Position numbers and translations under genes: made by a program. A DNA stretch of 6,893 nucleotides from CAYXVU01 sp964468725 (GTDB lineage Bacteria > Acidobacteriota > Blastocatellia > UBA7656), in the NCBI GenBank assembly GCA_964468725.1, contig CAYXVU010000288.1, forward strand, positions 1 to 6,893, read 5' to 3'. The notes under the pieces were generated by a model. That model was given only the letters and a program-made list of their open reading frames with translations. It searched no databases and was not told the DNA's origin. Shown in pieces: positions 1 through 6,532 of this stretch; positions within the stretch are counted from its first letter, which is position 1, and the number at the start of each line of letters is the position of its first letter.

Positions 1-2
1 AG

Positions 3-1313
3 ATCAGCAGTCTGAAGTTGGGCAACAATCTGATGGAGAGCTACACCTACAGCGAGACGCGTTTGCAATTGACCGGACAGAGTGTGAGCAATGCGAGCAA
101 TCAGACGTTGATGAGTCTGAGCTACAACTATCAAGCGAGTGCGGGGGCGAGCGGGGCGACGACGACGGCGGGCAACAGCGGGCAGTTGATGGGCGTGACG
201 GCGACGATCAACGGAGCGCAGAAGAATCAAGCCTTCACCTACGACAATGTGGGGCGGCTGGTGACGGCGACGGGGCAGGGCTGGCAGCGGCGGTTTGCCT
301 ATGATCGCTTTGGCAATCGCACGGGAGTGTGGAACGCGACTTCGGGCGGGACGCCGATACAGACGGCGGTGATGCAACAGTCGGGAGGGGTGACCAACAA
401 CCGGCTGAGCACGGTCAACGCCGTCAGTCAGGTCTACGACGCAGCGGGCAATCTGACCAACGACGGAGCGCACACTTATCAGTATGACGCGGAGAATCGG
501 TTGGTGAAGGCGGACGGCGGAGCGGCGGGGGCGTATGTCTACGACTCAGCCAATCGGCGGGTGAAGCGGACGGCGGGAGGAGCGACGGTCTACTCGATCT
601 GGGAAGGCGGGTCGGTGATCGCCGAGTACAGCACAGCGAGTGGGACGGGGATAGCGGCGACGCGGTACTATCACGCTGATCGGCTGTCGACGCGGATGAT
701 GACCGACCACAATGGACTGGTGGCGGGGACGCAAGACCACTTGCCGTTTGGCGAAGACGCTTTGACGGGGACAGGCGAGGCGGAGAAGCATCGCTTTACG
801 AATTACGAGAGAGACAACGAGAGCGGCACGGATTACGCCGTCAATCGGCAATATTCGAATAGCACCGGCAGGTTCTCGCGGCCTGACCCGATTGCCGGAA
901 GTTTGGAAGAGCCGCAGAGCCTCAACCGCTATGCTTACACGACAAACGACCCAATCAACTTGGTAGACCCATTAGGATTAGAGAGTCAATACACTCCGCC
1001 CAAATACGATCAGCGAGGGGCATCGGGTGTGTGTCCGCCTGAATTTCAAAGTTGTGGATGGGTAAATTTTGCCGGGGTCAATGTCTTGGTTGGCTTCGAT
1101 GGCCTGGGCGGCGGTGAATTTTTGTGGGGATCTGTGACGCGCCGGGATTATTTTCACTTACGGGGAATTTATAAGGAGAAGCTAATGTGCGACTCATTCG
1201 TCGCTCAAATCGTGAGGAGGCCATCCAAATCAAGCGAGGGTCTCCTCATTTGCAGATTGATAAAGACGCCCACCGTATGCGCCAAGACTTTACGGATGAG
1301 GCGTCCTTGGTAA
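3..1313 (+). CDS. RHS/YD-repeat protein, 3' portion; C-terminal tip interrupted by an IS element
   Basis: The reading frame is open at the left edge (ISSLKLGNNLMES...), so the N-terminus lies outside the window. The TTG at 18 is not a real start. YD-type repeats are visible (FTYDNVGRLVTATG, FAYDRFGNRTG, YQYDAENRLVKADG, VYDSANRRVKR). The conserved RHS core end follows: YYHADRLSTR, LPFGED, FTNYERDNESGTDYAVNRQY, GRFSRPDP, PQSLNRYAY and a final DPLGL at 966-980. In this family the repeats build a shell, and the variable segment after DPxG is often a toxin or other effector tip, usually on an exported or cell-surface protein. Here about 67 native tip residues follow (981-1181), including a CPPEFQSC stretch; I recognise no toxin fold in them. 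From 1182 to the stop at 1311-1313 the residues are encoded by the left end of an IS element, so the protein's end is artificial. The gene is probably disrupted at its tip, though the core could still be made. Family call is firm; tip function is unknown. Confidence 0.9.
   Translation: MSSLKLGNNLMESYTYSETRLQLTGQSVSNASNQTLMSLSYNYQASAGASGATTTAGNSGQLMGVTATINGAQKNQAFTYDNVGRLVTATGQGWQRRFAYDRFGNRTGVWNATSGGTPIQTAVMQQSGGVTNNRLSTVNAVSQVYDAAGNLTNDGAHTYQYDAENRLVKADGGAAGAYVYDSANRRVKRTAGGATVYSIWEGGSVIAEYSTASGTGIAATRYYHADRLSTRMMTDHNGLVAGTQDHLPFGEDALTGTGEAEKHRFTNYERDNESGTDYAVNRQYSNSTGRFSRPDPIAGSLEEPQSLNRYAYTTNDPINLVDPLGLESQYTPPKYDQRGASGVCPPEFQSCGWVNFAGVNVLVGFDGLGGGEFLWGSVTRRDYFHLRGIYKEKLMCDSFVAQIVRRPSKSSEGLLICRLIKTPTVCAKTLRMRRPW
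1182..1200 (+). repeat. Left terminal inverted repeat of the IS element
   Basis: CTAATGTGCGACTCATTCG. It matches the reverse complement of 2166-2184 at 17 of 19 positions, with the outer 14 bases identical. It lies 4 bp beyond the transposase stop codon end and is translated as part of the RHS frame on the opposite strand. Confidence 0.85.
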
Positions 1314-2098
1314 TGCCAGAGGTCACGCGCCCGGGTTCGCGCAATGCCAAATAATTCGGTTAAATGCGCGCCCACGGTTTCAACCACTTTGCGCCACCGC
1401 TTACAGGCACGGGCGACTGCCTCGGGCCCTTGTTCTTTCATATTGCTGCGCACCTCGGCCACCAGCCTCACGCCATAGCGCTGCTGCACGAGTTGCTGGC
1501 GGTAAGGATCAAGGAAGCCTTTATCGGCAGGCACCCACCCCGTGAAGCCTTCGACCAGGGCTTCGGTGTGATTGACATCGTGCGCTCGCGCGGAAAGCAA
1601 CGGGTAAAGCGTAATCCTGCCTGCAAGCGTGACCCGCAAACCCAATTTGAAGCCATAGTAAGGCAGTTGTTTGGCCGCACAATAACCATAACCAGCTTGC
1701 CGTTTGAAGCACCGATCACGGGGCGCACGAGTGTAAGTACAAACCGGCAAGGGCAAGGTATCAAGGGGTTGAATGCCAGCCTTTGCTTGCTGAGAGACTT
1801 CGACTAAGCCCTTCTGAATGGCCGCCTTGACCTGCCACAGATCAGCGGCTTGGCGGACAAAACGGGTACGGTCACGGAGGTGAGGAAAGAAATGGCGGTA
1901 ATGATGATGAAAATAGGCGAAGAGATCGCGGTCTTTATGAAGTTTGAAAAATTCGCCGCAGATTTCCATCGTCATAACTTCCTCGTCCGTGAGTTGCGGT
2001 TGAAAGCCGCCACGACGCAACTTGAAGCGCGAAGCGACGATAGCGTACTGCTCGACAACCAAGCAGTAAACGGTGACGATAAAGGTATCTCGATCCAT
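1205..2098 (-). CDS. IS982-family DDE transposase
   Basis: This 297-residue protein cuts and pastes the surrounding element using an RNase H-fold DDE active site with two metal ions. The candidate triad is visible and properly placed: Asp113 in PLDTLPLPVC, Asp192 in VPADKGF and Glu240 in VVETVGAHL. The N-terminal block LTDEEVMTMEICGEF, and FKRQAGYGYCAAKQLPYYGFKL (about 131-152) with its tyrosine- and lysine-rich pattern, are typical of IS982 transposases. Length is normal for the family and there is no frameshift or internal stop. The ATG start at 2098-2096 is chosen because AGGAGG sits 8 nt upstream. The gene occupies almost all of the element between the inverted repeats. Plus-strand open frames inside this span are shadows. 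An alternative label of IS4/IS5-type DDE transposase is less likely given the motif wording and element size. Confidence 0.92.
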   Translation of the reverse strand: MDRDTFIVTVYCLVVEQYAIVASRFKLRRGGFQPQLTDEEVMTMEICGEFFKLHKDRDLFAYFHHHYRHFFPHLRDRTRFVRQAADLWQVKAAIQKGLVEVSQQAKAGIQPLDTLPLPVCTYTRAPRDRCFKRQAGYGYCAAKQLPYYGFKLGLRVTLAGRITLYPLLSARAHDVNHTEALVEGFTGWVPADKGFLDPYRQQLVQQRYGVRLVAEVRSNMKEQGPEAVARACKRWRKVVETVGAHLTELFGIARTRARDLWHYQGRLIRKVLAHTVGVFINLQMRRPSLDLDGLLTI

Positions 2099-2106
2099 TG
2101 AGTGAA

Positions 2107-2112
2107 CCTCCT
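2107..2112 (-). promoter_or_regulatory. Ribosome binding site of the transposase
   Basis: On the minus strand this reads AGGAGG, a full Shine-Dalgarno match, 8 nt before the ATG at 2098. It fixes the transposase start. Confidence 0.75.
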
Positions 2113-2165
2113 GTGAAGGTGTATGTCACATCCATTCTACAGGCTGGTTTACTTGATGGATCATT

Positions 2166-2184
2166 CAAAAGAGTCGCACATTAG
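2166..2184 (-). repeat. Right terminal inverted repeat of the IS element
   Basis: Read on the minus strand it is CTAATGTGCGACTCTTTTG, matching the left end at 17 of 19 bases. It lies upstream of the transposase promoter region. Confidence 0.85.
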
Positions 2185-2315
2185 GTAAGAGAAAGTATTT
2201 GCGGTCAGCAAGAAGTGTGATAAAAGTTGGGGCGATGAGAGCGGCTGGGAATGCCTCCTTATCAATTCCCGATCTTGATATGCGACTGATTGGCTGGCTG
2301 TCCCTACAATTTTGA
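2185..2315 (+). other. Possible displaced 3' end of the RHS gene, right of the IS
   Basis: If the RHS tip continued past the insertion site, its last codons should lie here. Two frames stay open. One runs from 2187 to a TGA at 2313-2315 (KRKYLRSARSVIKVG...). The other runs from 2195 to a TGA at 2276-2278 (VFAVSKKCDKSWGDESG...). Which one joins the left part depends on the true target-duplication length, which is unclear because the duplicated bases have diverged. No ribosome binding site or recognisable domain marks an independent gene. This is inference from position and frame only. Confidence 0.35.
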
Positions 2316-2337
2316 TCACTCACACCCTATCCTCTAG

Positions 2338-2388
2338 GTCAATTTGACGGAAAGTTTGCGGGAGAATCTGTCAATCTGATGGTTTGAC
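2338..2388. promoter_or_regulatory. Cluster of GTCAA/TTGAC half-sites upstream of the c-di-GMP gene
   Basis: Four copies of the same pentamer lie in 51 bp. GTCAA (2338) and TTGAC (2344) form a tight palindrome with a 1-nt centre. GTCAA (2370) and TTGAC (2384) form a second inverted pair with a 9-nt centre. The two centres are 36 bp apart and lie just ahead of the preferred ATG at 2420. The arrangement resembles a paired operator, but no regulator is known and chance is possible. I found no convincing -35/-10 pair in 2185-2419; a lone TACAAT at 2305-2310 has no matching -35. Confidence 0.25.
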
Positions 2389-2403
2389 TCAGTTTGAGCC
2401 TGC

Positions 2404-2409
2404 GGAAGG
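2404..2409 (+). promoter_or_regulatory. Ribosome binding site supporting the ATG at 2420
   Basis: GGAAGG sits 10 nt upstream of ATG 2420. The in-frame TTG at 2384 has only a GGAG about 20 nt away, and the ATG at 2456 has only a weak G-rich stretch. This favours 2420 as the start. Confidence 0.45.
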
Positions 2410-2419
2410 CAGCGGTTTT

Positions 2420-4972
2420 ATGCGGATTTTCGAGCAATCTTCTTGGGGCTGGCAGATGGAACGCAATGTGCCTACAACAGTTGAGCCTCGCTACAGAGGC
2501 TTTGGCAGCGACAGCAATCAGAACAATCAGCCTATGCCACAAGAACCGACACGGAAGGAACGTCCGACCACGAAGCTCTTCATTATCGCGGTCTCTGTTC
2601 TGGGCTTGTCGCTGTTCGCCTATGCGTTCTATGCGGTGGTGTGTTCGCCTTTGAATTACGATTGGCTGCTGCTCAGCTTGGTGACGGTCATCCTGATTTC
2701 CCGCATTGATATTGGCATTCCGAAATCTTCCAGCACCATCACAATCTCGGACGCATTTCTATTTGCCTCGGTCTTGCTCTATGGCCCGATGCCGTCGGTC
2801 GTACTGGCCGGGGTAGATGCGGCGATCTGCTCGCTGCATTATGAAAACCGGCGCAAAGTTATTCCTTTCAACGCCGCCGTGATGAGTCTATCAGTCTTCA
2901 TTTCGAGTTCGATTGTCATTCGGGTATTCGGAACCATCAACTCGAAAGAGGCCGACTTAATTCAACTCTTCACGGTCGCGGGCAGCATCGCCCTGCTGCA
3001 TTACGTCATCAATTCCGGCACGGTAAGCGTCGTCGCTTGGCTCAGAAAACAAGAGAGCTTCATCAAAACCTGGAAAGACTCTTTTTTGTGGACCTCGCTC
3101 TCCTATTTCGCCGGTTCGATCATTGCTTGCCTGATTGTGAAGCTGATCTCAGTGGTGTCGTTTTACGCCTTCATCATCGCTGTGCCCATCGTGGCGGTCA
3201 CCTACTTCTCTTATAAGGTCTACCTCGACAAAGTGGAGGCCTCGAATCAACACGCCGAGCAGATGGCCGACCTACATCTGCGAACGATTGAAGCGCTGGC
3301 CATCGCCATTGATGCAAAAGATGAGGTGACGCACGATCACGTGCATCGCGTGCAAGTCTATGCGACCGGATTGGCGCGCCTCTTCGGGTTGAGCGAAAAA
3401 GAGATTGAAGCCTTGAAAGCCGGAGCCTTGCTGCACGATGTCGGCAAACTAGCTGTGCCTGATTACATCCTCAACAAACCCGGCCCGCTCACGCCTGCCG
3501 AATTCGAGAAGATGAAGGTTCACACGGTCGTCGGCGCAGAGATTTTAGAGCGCGTCAATTTCCCCTATCCGGTCGTGCCCATCGTTCGCCATCACCATGA
3601 ACGGTGGGACGGACGCGGCTACCCGGATGGCCTCAAAGGCGAGCAGATTCCCATCACCGCGCGAATTTTGACGGTTGCCGATTGCTTCGATGCGGTGCGC
3701 GAAGACCGACAATACCGCAAAGCCATGACCCGCGAGCAGGCCATTCAATTGCTCAAAGACGGCAGCGGAACCATCTTTGACCCCAATGTCGTGAAGGTCT
3801 TCCTCGAACAGCTCTCCGAATTCGAAAGCGAAATCCGCCGTCTGCGCATCGGCATTCAGGATCAGATTCAGCCGCTCAACGGTAAGCTCTTTCGTCAGCA
3901 ATCGCCCGATATGCAGCCGAAAGTTTTTGAGCGGATTCGCAGCGCCAACCGCGAATTGATTACTCTCTATGACATCGCGCAAACCATCGGAACCAGCCTC
4001 GACCTGCGCGACATCTTCGCGGTCTTCTCAGCGCGCATGGAGGACATTGTCTCCTACACGACCTGCGTCCTCTATTTGCAACGGCATGATTCGACTGAGA
4101 TCGAAGCCCTGCATGTCTCCGGGCGACACGCAGAGAAGTTCAAAGGGAAGCGGATGCTGTCCGGAGCTGGTATCGCCGGATGGGTGGTGGCCAATTTGCA
4201 CTCGATGCACAACTGCGACCCACGCCTCGATTTCGATACCCTGCGCATCGAGATGGCCGATAACTATTTGACAGCCACCGTCGTGCCGCTCATCAAAGAT
4301 GGCGAAGTCCTCGGCGCGCTCGGTCTCTACTCCTGCGAATTGCCTGCCTACGACACCGATCACTTGCGGCTGATTGAGGCGGTCGCCAAACTGGCTTCGG
4401 ATGCCATCGCCAATGCCATGCATCACGAGAAGACCGAGACGACGGCGGTAACCGATTTGATGACCGGACTGCCCAATGCCCGCGCCTTACGCTATCGCTT
4501 CGAAGAGGAGGCGGATCGCGCGATGCGCCATAAAGATGTCTTCTCGGTGATGATGATGGACCTCGACGGGTTCAAGACGGTCAATGACAAATTAGGTCAT
4601 CAAGCAGGCGACCGGCTGCTCAGAGAGGTCGGACGCTTATTGCAGATGCAAATCCGCGCTTCCGACTTTTTAGGGCGCTATGCGGGCGACGAATTCGTCG
4701 GCCTCCTGCGCGTTGGCCCCGACGAAGCGCACGAGATGATGTATCGCATTCAAAAATCGTTCGAGAAACATGACTTCGGCATTAGCGACGCTTCGATCAT
4801 CATCGGGCTAAGCGTCGGCTATGCGACCTTTGGACTCGACGGCACGACGATTGACGAACTGTTGTTGGCGGCTGACCGCGCTATGTATGTGGACAAAGCC
4901 AAACGCAAAGGCCTGTTAGCGGAAACGAGCGAAGTGGCTACGGTTGAAACCTCCTCTGTGCGCTTGATGTAA
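2420..4972 (+). CDS. Membrane-bound HD-GYP / GAF / GGDEF c-di-GMP signalling protein
   Basis: About 850 residues from ATG 2420; a TTG at 2384 would add 12. Residues ~53-275 are a multi-pass membrane domain of MASE-like type. Residues ~285-480 are an HD-GYP phosphodiesterase domain, the type that hydrolyses cyclic di-GMP. It has D301 of the DxxTxxHxxRV block, HD at 339-340 in LLHDVGK, HHHERWDGRGYP (391-402) and VADCFDA. A GAF sensor domain follows (~512-665). A GGDEF diguanylate cyclase ends the protein (~675-840). Its signature is AGDEF at 755-759, a commonly active variant, with an intact inhibitory I-site RASD (746-749) exactly five residues upstream. Both opposing activities therefore look catalytically competent in one chain, presumably switched by the membrane and GAF inputs. 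Usually GGDEF precedes the degrading domain; here HD-GYP comes first. It appears to be a single-gene unit, with the convergent S8 gene 136 bp beyond its stop. Net activity cannot be read from sequence. Confidence 0.93.
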   Translation: MRIFEQSSWGWQMERNVPTTVEPRYRGFGSDSNQNNQPMPQEPTRKERPTTKLFIIAVSVLGLSLFAYAFYAVVCSPLNYDWLLLSLVTVILISRIDIGIPKSSSTITISDAFLFASVLLYGPMPSVVLAGVDAAICSLHYENRRKVIPFNAAVMSLSVFISSSIVIRVFGTINSKEADLIQLFTVAGSIALLHYVINSGTVSVVAWLRKQESFIKTWKDSFLWTSLSYFAGSIIACLIVKLISVVSFYAFIIAVPIVAVTYFSYKVYLDKVEASNQHAEQMADLHLRTIEALAIAIDAKDEVTHDHVHRVQVYATGLARLFGLSEKEIEALKAGALLHDVGKLAVPDYILNKPGPLTPAEFEKMKVHTVVGAEILERVNFPYPVVPIVRHHHERWDGRGYPDGLKGEQIPITARILTVADCFDAVREDRQYRKAMTREQAIQLLKDGSGTIFDPNVVKVFLEQLSEFESEIRRLRIGIQDQIQPLNGKLFRQQSPDMQPKVFERIRSANRELITLYDIAQTIGTSLDLRDIFAVFSARMEDIVSYTTCVLYLQRHDSTEIEALHVSGRHAEKFKGKRMLSGAGIAGWVVANLHSMHNCDPRLDFDTLRIEMADNYLTATVVPLIKDGEVLGALGLYSCELPAYDTDHLRLIEAVAKLASDAIANAMHHEKTETTAVTDLMTGLPNARALRYRFEEEADRAMRHKDVFSVMMMDLDGFKTVNDKLGHQAGDRLLREVGRLLQMQIRASDFLGRYAGDEFVGLLRVGPDEAHEMMYRIQKSFEKHDFGISDASIIIGLSVGYATFGLDGTTIDELLLAADRAMYVDKAKRKGLLAETSEVATVETSSVRLM

Positions 4973-5058
4973 GCGGCACACCCCTTCTCTTATTCTCATC
5001 CATCCAGCCCCGATTCCCAACAACCATCCATTGGTGGTCGCAGGCCGCTCGGCAAGGG

Positions 5059-5093
5059 AAAAAAGAGCAGCGGGGATGGAAGCGCAGCCGCTG
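5059..5093 (-). terminator. Candidate intrinsic terminator of the S8 peptidase gene
   Basis: On the minus strand CAGCGG (5093-5088) pairs with CCGCTG (5073-5068). After three bases (CTC) a run of six T follows (5064-5059). The stem is only 6 bp with a 14-nt loop, so it is modest. An overlapping alternative hairpin (5080-5110) pairs CCGCT with AGCGG and AAGCG with CGCTT and reaches into the peptidase stop codon. The remainder of the 136-bp gap between the convergent genes (4973-5108) shows nothing else I can support, including no clear terminator for the plus-strand gene. Confidence 0.45.
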
Positions 5094-5108
5094 ACCACGG
5101 AGCGGCGC

Positions 5109-6446
5109 TTATCTCTTCGCTGTTTTGCGTTTTGCATCGTGCATCGCCAGAACGGCGCGCACCGCGATACTGGCATTGACACGCCCCCACCCTTGCCGAT
5201 CAACCGGCACATGAGGAATGCGCGTTGCCGTTTTGACGAGCGCGTATTTGATCTCGTGAGGTTTCGTGTGTGGCACGGCTTCCAACATCTGCGCCACGAT
5301 GGATGCGACAATGGGCGCGGCAAAACTGGTTCCGTCAACGTGTTTGTAATGGTGGCTGATGAGGCTGTTGTCGCGGATCTTCAGCCAAACGATCTGGCGA
5401 ATCAGATAGGGCGCGAGCTTTGCCGCATGATCGAGTTGCTCATCAATGCCAGAGTGCGCTTTGACAATTTCGTGCAGCTCATCATCTTTGGCATTTTCCA
5501 GTTTCGAAAGCAGAGCGGCCTGTTCCGCTGTCGGCGTGCGCGGCAAGATCGGCGCGGCCACCCAGATGCCGGGGGCGATCACCTCCGGTTTTTGCAACCC
5601 GTCAATCGTTGGCCCATAGCTGGAACGATAAATGTCGAAGCGATTGGCATCGAAGGCGTTGTTATCATTCAACCCGCCGACGGAAATCACCGACGGTGCA
5701 GAGGCGGGCGGCAGCACCGGATGGTGTTCATCCATCCCTGCATTGCCGACTGCCGCAACGACGACCAACCCGGCGCGCACGGCGGCTTCCGCCGCTTGCG
5801 ATAGTTCATCGGTCAAGTAACTGGCCTCAAAGTCGCCGCCGCACGACACATTGACGATGCGGATTTTGTACCGCTTGCGATTCTCGATCACCCAATGCAA
5901 GCCTGCGGCAATATCTTTGTGACGAACCCGCGCTGCGCGTCCGACCTTGACGAAAACGAGGTTGGCTTGCGATGCGATGCCGCGATAGAGGCCGTTAGAG
6001 AGCAGCCCATTCCCGGCGGCAACGACGGAGGTCATCATTCCATGCCATGAGGAGACGCGCGGCGTCTGCAAGTCTTCGGCTTTGGTGCGCCCGGTGATGT
6101 CGTGATAGGCGATGATGCGATTGTGCGGCTCCGTCAGATCGGGATGTGCATAGAAGCCGGAATCGAGAAACGCGATGGTGATGCCGCGCCCGTGATAAGC
6201 CTCCGTCGCATCGAGTCGCAACGGTGTGGGCAGAATCTTCAACTGCTGCTCCGCAAATTGCGGATAGGTGTCTACAAGTTGGTTGAAGACGCGATAGAAA
6301 CGTGACAGACACTCCGTGCAAATCGGTTTGCCAGGTTCCCAACCGTTGGCATTGACGGTGAGCAACGGTCTGAGGACGACATCCACGTTTGTCGGATCAG
6401 CGATCAGTTGCGGCGGCACGTCACGATTGCATGCGGGACAGTACAT
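5109..6446 (-). CDS. S8 (subtilisin-like) serine peptidase with N-terminal zinc-ribbon-like segment
   Basis: A 445-residue serine endopeptidase. The catalytic set is complete: Asp95 in IAFLDSG, His135 in SSWHGMM, oxyanion Asn235 in AAVGNAG and Ser374 in DGTSFAAP. The N-terminus starts MYCPACNRD and has paired cysteines C3/C6 and C43/C46, suggesting a zinc ribbon. There is no signal peptide and no recognisable I9-type propeptide, so the enzyme is probably cytoplasmic and not activated like secreted subtilases. An insert of about 65-70 residues (~300-369), rich in helix-forming charged residues, separates the conserved APGIWVAAP strand from the catalytic serine. The frame stays open to 6686, but the ATG at 6446 is preferred. 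AGAGG lies 8 nt upstream, a good promoter sits just before it, and the upstream extension overlaps the methyltransferase gene in another frame and looks non-protein-like. Substrate unknown. It lies 86 bp downstream of the methyltransferase gene on the same strand. Confidence 0.92.
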   Translation of the reverse strand: MYCPACNRDVPPQLIADPTNVDVVLRPLLTVNANGWEPGKPICTECLSRFYRVFNQLVDTYPQFAEQQLKILPTPLRLDATEAYHGRGITIAFLDSGFYAHPDLTEPHNRIIAYHDITGRTKAEDLQTPRVSSWHGMMTSVVAAGNGLLSNGLYRGIASQANLVFVKVGRAARVRHKDIAAGLHWVIENRKRYKIRIVNVSCGGDFEASYLTDELSQAAEAAVRAGLVVVAAVGNAGMDEHHPVLPPASAPSVISVGGLNDNNAFDANRFDIYRSSYGPTIDGLQKPEVIAPGIWVAAPILPRTPTAEQAALLSKLENAKDDELHEIVKAHSGIDEQLDHAAKLAPYLIRQIVWLKIRDNSLISHHYKHVDGTSFAAPIVASIVAQMLEAVPHTKPHEIKYALVKTATRIPHVPVDRQGWGRVNASIAVRAVLAMHDAKRKTAKR

Positions 6447-6454
6447 AGTCAGCG

Positions 6455-6459
6455 CCTCT
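6455..6459 (-). promoter_or_regulatory. Ribosome binding site of the S8 peptidase
   Basis: AGAGG on the minus strand with an 8-nt spacer to ATG 6446. It decides the start against the longer frame beginning at 6686. Confidence 0.55.
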
Positions 6460-6493
6460 GTCGGGATGGAATCGAACTCGCTTAGCGCGCGCC

Positions 6494-6522
6494 ATTGTAT
6501 CCGCACGCCTGCGGGCTGGCAA
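6494..6522 (-). promoter_or_regulatory. Sigma-70-like promoter of the S8 peptidase gene
   Basis: On the minus strand TTGCCA (6522-6517) and TACAAT (6499-6494) are separated by exactly 17 bp. Each hexamer has one mismatch at most to two from TTGACA/TATAAT. Transcription would begin near 6487, giving a leader of about 40 nt that includes the AGAGG site. The promoter lies in the 86-bp gap after the methyltransferase stop, so the peptidase can be transcribed on its own. Confidence 0.5.
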
Positions 6523-6532
6523 CGCGCGACGG

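Larger units (their letters stand above)
1182..2184 (-). mobile_element. IS982-family insertion sequence, complete, 1003 bp
   Basis: The element is bounded by imperfect inverted repeats: CTAATGTGCGACTC is exact at both ends, and 17 of 19 bases match overall. It contains one transposase gene on the minus strand that fills nearly the whole length. Total size and a single-ORF layout fit the IS982 family (about 1 kb). Target duplication is not clean. The left flank reads TAAGGAGAAG and the right flank GTAAGAGAAAG, which resemble each other only with mismatches or one indel. This could mean an old insertion, rearranged ends, or ends defined one or two bases off. The element lies inside the variable tip of the RHS gene. 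The transposase is intact, so it may still be mobile. Confidence 0.85.

Noticed and set aside
150..190. GCG/ACG-rich triplet run as a simple repeat
   Set aside because: It encodes the Ala/Gly/Thr linker of the YD-repeat protein, and the triplets are irregular rather than a true tandem array.
1182..1313. C-terminal residues of the RHS frame as a genuine toxin end
   Set aside because: They are the reverse-strand reading of the IS left end and the transposase 3' end, not native RHS sequence.
1364..1807. Plus-strand open frame of 147 codons
   Set aside because: It lies wholly opposite the transposase gene, has no known motif, and is explained as a shadow.
2279..2293. A second partial IS end (TGCGACTGATT resembles TGCGACTCATT of the left repeat)
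   Set aside because: Only about 10 of 11 bases match, with no further similarity outward; most likely chance.
5031..5804. Plus-strand open frame of 257 codons
   Set aside because: Antisense to the S8 peptidase; composition is Arg/His/Asp-rich without domain motifs, typical of a shadow frame.
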